From: DASZHJ01 sp035938015
GTDB taxonomy: Bacteria; Pseudomonadota; Alphaproteobacteria; ATCC43930; CGMCC-115725
Assembly: GCA_035938015.1 (NCBI GenBank)
Contig: DASZHJ010000192.1
Span: 1 to 7,205, forward strand
Direction: 5' to 3'
Length of the DNA stretch: 7,205 nt
Under the pieces are notes generated by a model. That model worked only from the letters and a program-made list of their open reading frames with translations. It ran no database searches and was not told the origin of the DNA. Numbering within the stretch: the stretch's first letter is position 1; the number at the start of each line of letters is the position of its first letter. Shown piece by piece: positions 4,993 through 7,205 of the stretch. The position numbers and the translations under genes were made by a program.

Positions 4993-5736
4993 ATGCAGAC
5001 TGAACCCGCGGCGCTGGTGGTTCTGAGCCGGGTCGAGAAGCGGTTCGGAGACACGGCCGTGCTGCGCGATATCTCCTTGTCCGTGGCACGGGGCAAAAGC
5101 GTCTGCATCATCGGCCCTTCCGGCTCGGGTAAGTCCACGCTCCTGCGCTGCGTCAACGCGCTGGTGCCGGTGTCGAGTGGCTCCATCGAGATCGACGGCA
5201 TCGAGGTGAACGATCCCGCGCTCGATAAGATCGCGCTTCGGCGGAAGGTCGGCATGGTGTTCCAGCAATATAATCTGTTTCCCCACCGCACCGCGCTCCA
5301 GAACGTCATGATGGCGCCCATCCACGTGCTGAAGCAGGACCGCCACGAGGTGGAGGAGAGGGCGCGGCGGCTCCTGGCGAAGGTCGGGCTCGCGGAGAAG
5401 GAGCGGGCCTATCCGGGCGAATTGTCCGGTGGGCAGCAGCAGAGAGTGGCGATTGCGCGCTCGCTCGCCATGAACCCGCTGGTGATGTTGTTCGACGAAG
5501 TCACCGCCGCGCTCGATCCCGAGACCAAGAAAGAGGTATTGGTCACCATACGCGAGCTGGCGGAAGACGGCATGACTTGCATGATCGTGACCCACGAGAT
5601 GGGCTTCGCGCGAGAAGTCGCCGATCACGTCTACTTCACCGAGAAGGGCGTCATCGTGGAGCACGGTCCGCCCGGAGAATTGCTGGCGCGACCGCGCGAG
5701 GAGCGTACGCGAGCTTTTCTGAACCAGGTGCTGTGA
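4993..5736 (+). CDS. ATP-binding subunit of amino-acid-type ABC importer (HisP/GlnQ-like)
   Basis: A 247-residue ABC ATPase with every catalytic motif: Walker A G-P-S-G-S-G-K-S-T (41-49), Q-loop Q91 in V-F-Q-Q-Y-N-L-F-P-H, signature L-S-G-G-Q-Q-Q-R-V (144-152), Walker B V-M-L-F-D-E (164-169), D-loop A-L-D-P (173-176) and H-switch T-H-E-M-G-F-A (200-206). The residue after the catalytic glutamate is Val (D-E-V-T-A-A-L-D-P) where many relatives have Pro; this variant should not affect catalysis. Length and the V-F-Q-Q-Y-N-L-F-P-H motif place it in the polar amino acid uptake group. The chosen start, ATG 4993, lies 11 nt after the permease stop and has only a weak ribosome binding site. An in-frame TTG at 4978, overlapping that stop, is an alternative that would add five residues. 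The subunit would dimerise under the two permeases and power uptake. Confidence 0.95.
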   Translation: MQTEPAALVVLSRVEKRFGDTAVLRDISLSVARGKSVCIIGPSGSGKSTLLRCVNALVPVSSGSIEIDGIEVNDPALDKIALRRKVGMVFQQYNLFPHRTALQNVMMAPIHVLKQDRHEVEERARRLLAKVGLAEKERAYPGELSGGQQQRVAIARSLAMNPLVMLFDEVTAALDPETKKEVLVTIRELAEDGMTCMIVTHEMGFAREVADHVYFTEKGVIVEHGPPGELLARPREERTRAFLNQVL

Positions 5737-5745
5737 GGGGATCGA

Positions 5746-7205
5746 ATGACCGAACCCGCTCCGCCGACTAGACGCCGCGTGCGGTCGCGCGGCGCCCGCT
5801 CGACGGGCCCGAGCCTCGCGCCGCTGCCGCGGGTCATCAACCCGATGCCGCCGGTGGAGGTCCTCACCGAAGAGCAGGTCGAGCGCATCCTTGCGGCCGC
5901 CTTTCGGATCATGGCGGAAGGTGGGCTCGAGATCCGGAACGCCCGCGCGCGCGAGATCTATCGCCGGCATGGCGCCGACGTCGACGACGCCACGCATGTC
6001 GTCCGGCTTCGCCGCGAGGTCGTCGAAGCGCATCTCGCCCATGTGCCGGAGCGGTTCGTGCTGCGCGCACGCAACCGCGAGCGGGACCTGCATATCGGCG
6101 GGGACGTCGTCAACTTCGGACCCGTCTCCGGCGCGCCCCATATCACGGATCTCGAGCGCGGGCGCCGCTATGGCGATATCGAATCCTTCCGAGACATCCT
6201 CAAGGTGACGCACATGCTGGGCGTCCTGCATTGGCAGGGCGGCGTGGTGGTCGAGCCGGTGGACGTGCCCGTGCCCACCCGGCATCTCGAGATCTACCGC
6301 TCGCATATCCAGTGCGCCGACACGGTCTGGCAAGCGCGCGGGTTGGGTAGGGTCAACGCCGAGGACGCGCTCGCGATGTCGGCGATCGAGCATGGCTGCA
6401 CGCTCGACGAGTTGGCGGCGCAACCCACGCTGCTGCTGGTCACGAACGTGAACTCCCCGCGCCGTGTCGACGAGGAAATTCACGAAGCCATCACGGTCCT
6501 GGCCGAGCACGGCCAATGCATTTGCATCACGCCCTTCACTCTGATGGGCGCCATGGCGCCGGTGACGCTCGCGGGCGCACTCGCGCAGCAGACCGCGGAA
6601 GCCATCGGCGTTCTCGCTTACGTGCAGATGGTGCGTCCTGGCACGCCCTGCGTCCTCGGAGGCTTCACCTCGAACGTCGACATGCGGACGGGATCGCCCG
6701 CCTTCGGCACGCCCGAATACGCCAAGGCGACTCTCGCCTCGGCGCAGATCGCTCGCCGCCTCAAGATCCCCGTGCGCACCAGCGCGCCCAATGCTTCCTG
6801 CGCCGTCGATGCGCAGGCGACCTACGAGACCGGTTTCTCGCTCTGGGCGGCGATCATGAGCAAGTCGCATCTCATCATGCATGCGGCGGGGTGGCTCGAG
6901 GGCGGTCTCTCGGCATCGATGGAGAAGATCGTGGTGGACGCGGAAATGCTGCGCGGTTGGGCGGAGATTCTCAAACCCGTCGCATTCAGCGACGACGATA
7001 TCGCCGTCGATGCCGCCTTGGAGGTAGCGCCCGGCGGTCATTTCTTCGGATCGCCCCACACCCTCGCGCGCTATGAGACGGCGTTCTATCGACCTCTGCT
7101 CTCCGACTGGTCGAACTTCGAGAACTGGCGCGATGCCGGCGCCAAGGATGCGACCGCTCGAGCGCACGAGATCTGGAAGCGCTTGCGAGACCAGTACCTG
7201 CCTCC
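5746..7205 (+). CDS. Trimethylamine methyltransferase (MttB/COG5598) family protein, 3' end missing
   Basis: The visible part is 486 codons, and the frame is still open at the right edge; family members are usually about 500-520 residues, so little is missing. ATG 5746 follows GAGGGG (5735-5740) with a 5-nt spacer, 9 nt after the ATPase stop. An Arg/Pro-rich tail (1-30) precedes the family core: N-P-M-P-P-V-E-V-L-T-E-E-Q-V (32-45), V-R-L-R-R-E-V-V-E-A-H-L (86-97), H-I-T-D-L-E-R-G-R-R-Y-G-D (132-144), and near the end A-P-G-G-H-F-F-G-S-P-H-T-L-A-R (428-442). These match the TIM-barrel methyltransferases that move a methyl group from a quaternary or tertiary amine to a corrinoid protein. No in-frame TAG occurs, so no pyrrolysine is encoded in the visible part; it is closer to the betaine-type demethylases. 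It has no signal peptide and is cytosolic. Co-transcription with the importer suggests that it acts on the imported compound. Substrate and corrinoid partner are unknown. Confidence 0.92.
   Translation, partial: MTEPAPPTRRRVRSRGARSTGPSLAPLPRVINPMPPVEVLTEEQVERILAAAFRIMAEGGLEIRNARAREIYRRHGADVDDATHVVRLRREVVEAHLAHVPERFVLRARNRERDLHIGGDVVNFGPVSGAPHITDLERGRRYGDIESFRDILKVTHMLGVLHWQGGVVVEPVDVPVPTRHLEIYRSHIQCADTVWQARGLGRVNAEDALAMSAIEHGCTLDELAAQPTLLLVTNVNSPRRVDEEIHEAITVLAEHGQCICITPFTLMGAMAPVTLAGALAQQTAEAIGVLAYVQMVRPGTPCVLGGFTSNVDMRTGSPAFGTPEYAKATLASAQIARRLKIPVRTSAPNASCAVDAQATYETGFSLWAAIMSKSHLIMHAAGWLEGGLSASMEKIVVDAEMLRGWAEILKPVAFSDDDIAVDAALEVAPGGHFFGSPHTLARYETAFYRPLLSDWSNFENWRDAGAKDATARAHEIWKRLRDQYLP

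Noticed and set aside
5761..5772. TAG within CCGACTAGACGC near the methyltransferase start as a possible pyrrolysine codon
   Set aside because: The TAG is out of frame; the codons read CCG ACT AGA CGC. No in-frame TAG exists in the visible gene.
4924..7167. 747-codon open frame on the minus strand opposite the ATPase and methyltransferase genes
   Set aside because: It lies antisense to two genes with clear family motifs. The translation is rich in Arg, His and Asp without recognisable domains, as expected from the reverse complement of GC-rich coding DNA.

Overview
The window reads as chromosomal DNA of a GC-rich proteobacterium, most likely an alphaproteobacterium. The evidence is GC-biased codon choice, AAGGAG-type ribosome binding sites and proteins of familiar proteobacterial families. 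The genus cannot be fixed from sequence alone. No rRNA, tRNA, CRISPR array, transposase or phage gene was found.

Left block (1-2268): three genes. A minus-strand gene, cut by the left edge, encodes the N-terminus of an SRPBCC (AHSA1-like) ligand-binding protein. Divergent from it is a 406-residue DNA-binding protein with an alpha-helical repeat region and two C-terminal winged-helix domains. After a 128-bp spacer comes a cytosolic five-bladed beta-propeller resembling glutamine cyclotransferase. The spacer is packed with inverted repeats, including a 54-bp palindrome that supplies the regulator's stop codon. The role of this trio is unknown.

Junction (2269-2515): 247 bp without a credible gene. 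It holds two imperfect hairpins and at best a weak promoter candidate.

Right block (2516-7205): a tight plus-strand operon. It encodes a secreted solute-binding protein, two inner-membrane permeases, an ATPase (together a complete polar-amino-acid-type ABC importer) and a trimethylamine methyltransferase (MttB/COG5598) family protein cut by the right edge. Spacings are 43 nt, a 4-nt overlap, 11 nt and 9 nt. A strong GC hairpin lies between the binding-protein gene and the first permease gene, where binding-protein operons often carry a stability or attenuation element. The methyltransferase has no in-frame TAG in the 486 codons visible, so it belongs with the non-pyrrolysine members of its family.

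Best overall reading (inference): the operon imports a small zwitterionic N-methylated compound, such as a betaine or methylated amino acid, and passes it to a corrinoid-type demethylase. No corrinoid protein or reductive activase is visible; any partner would lie beyond the right edge or elsewhere. The individual gene families are known. The specific substrate of this transporter and methyltransferase pair is the open question.
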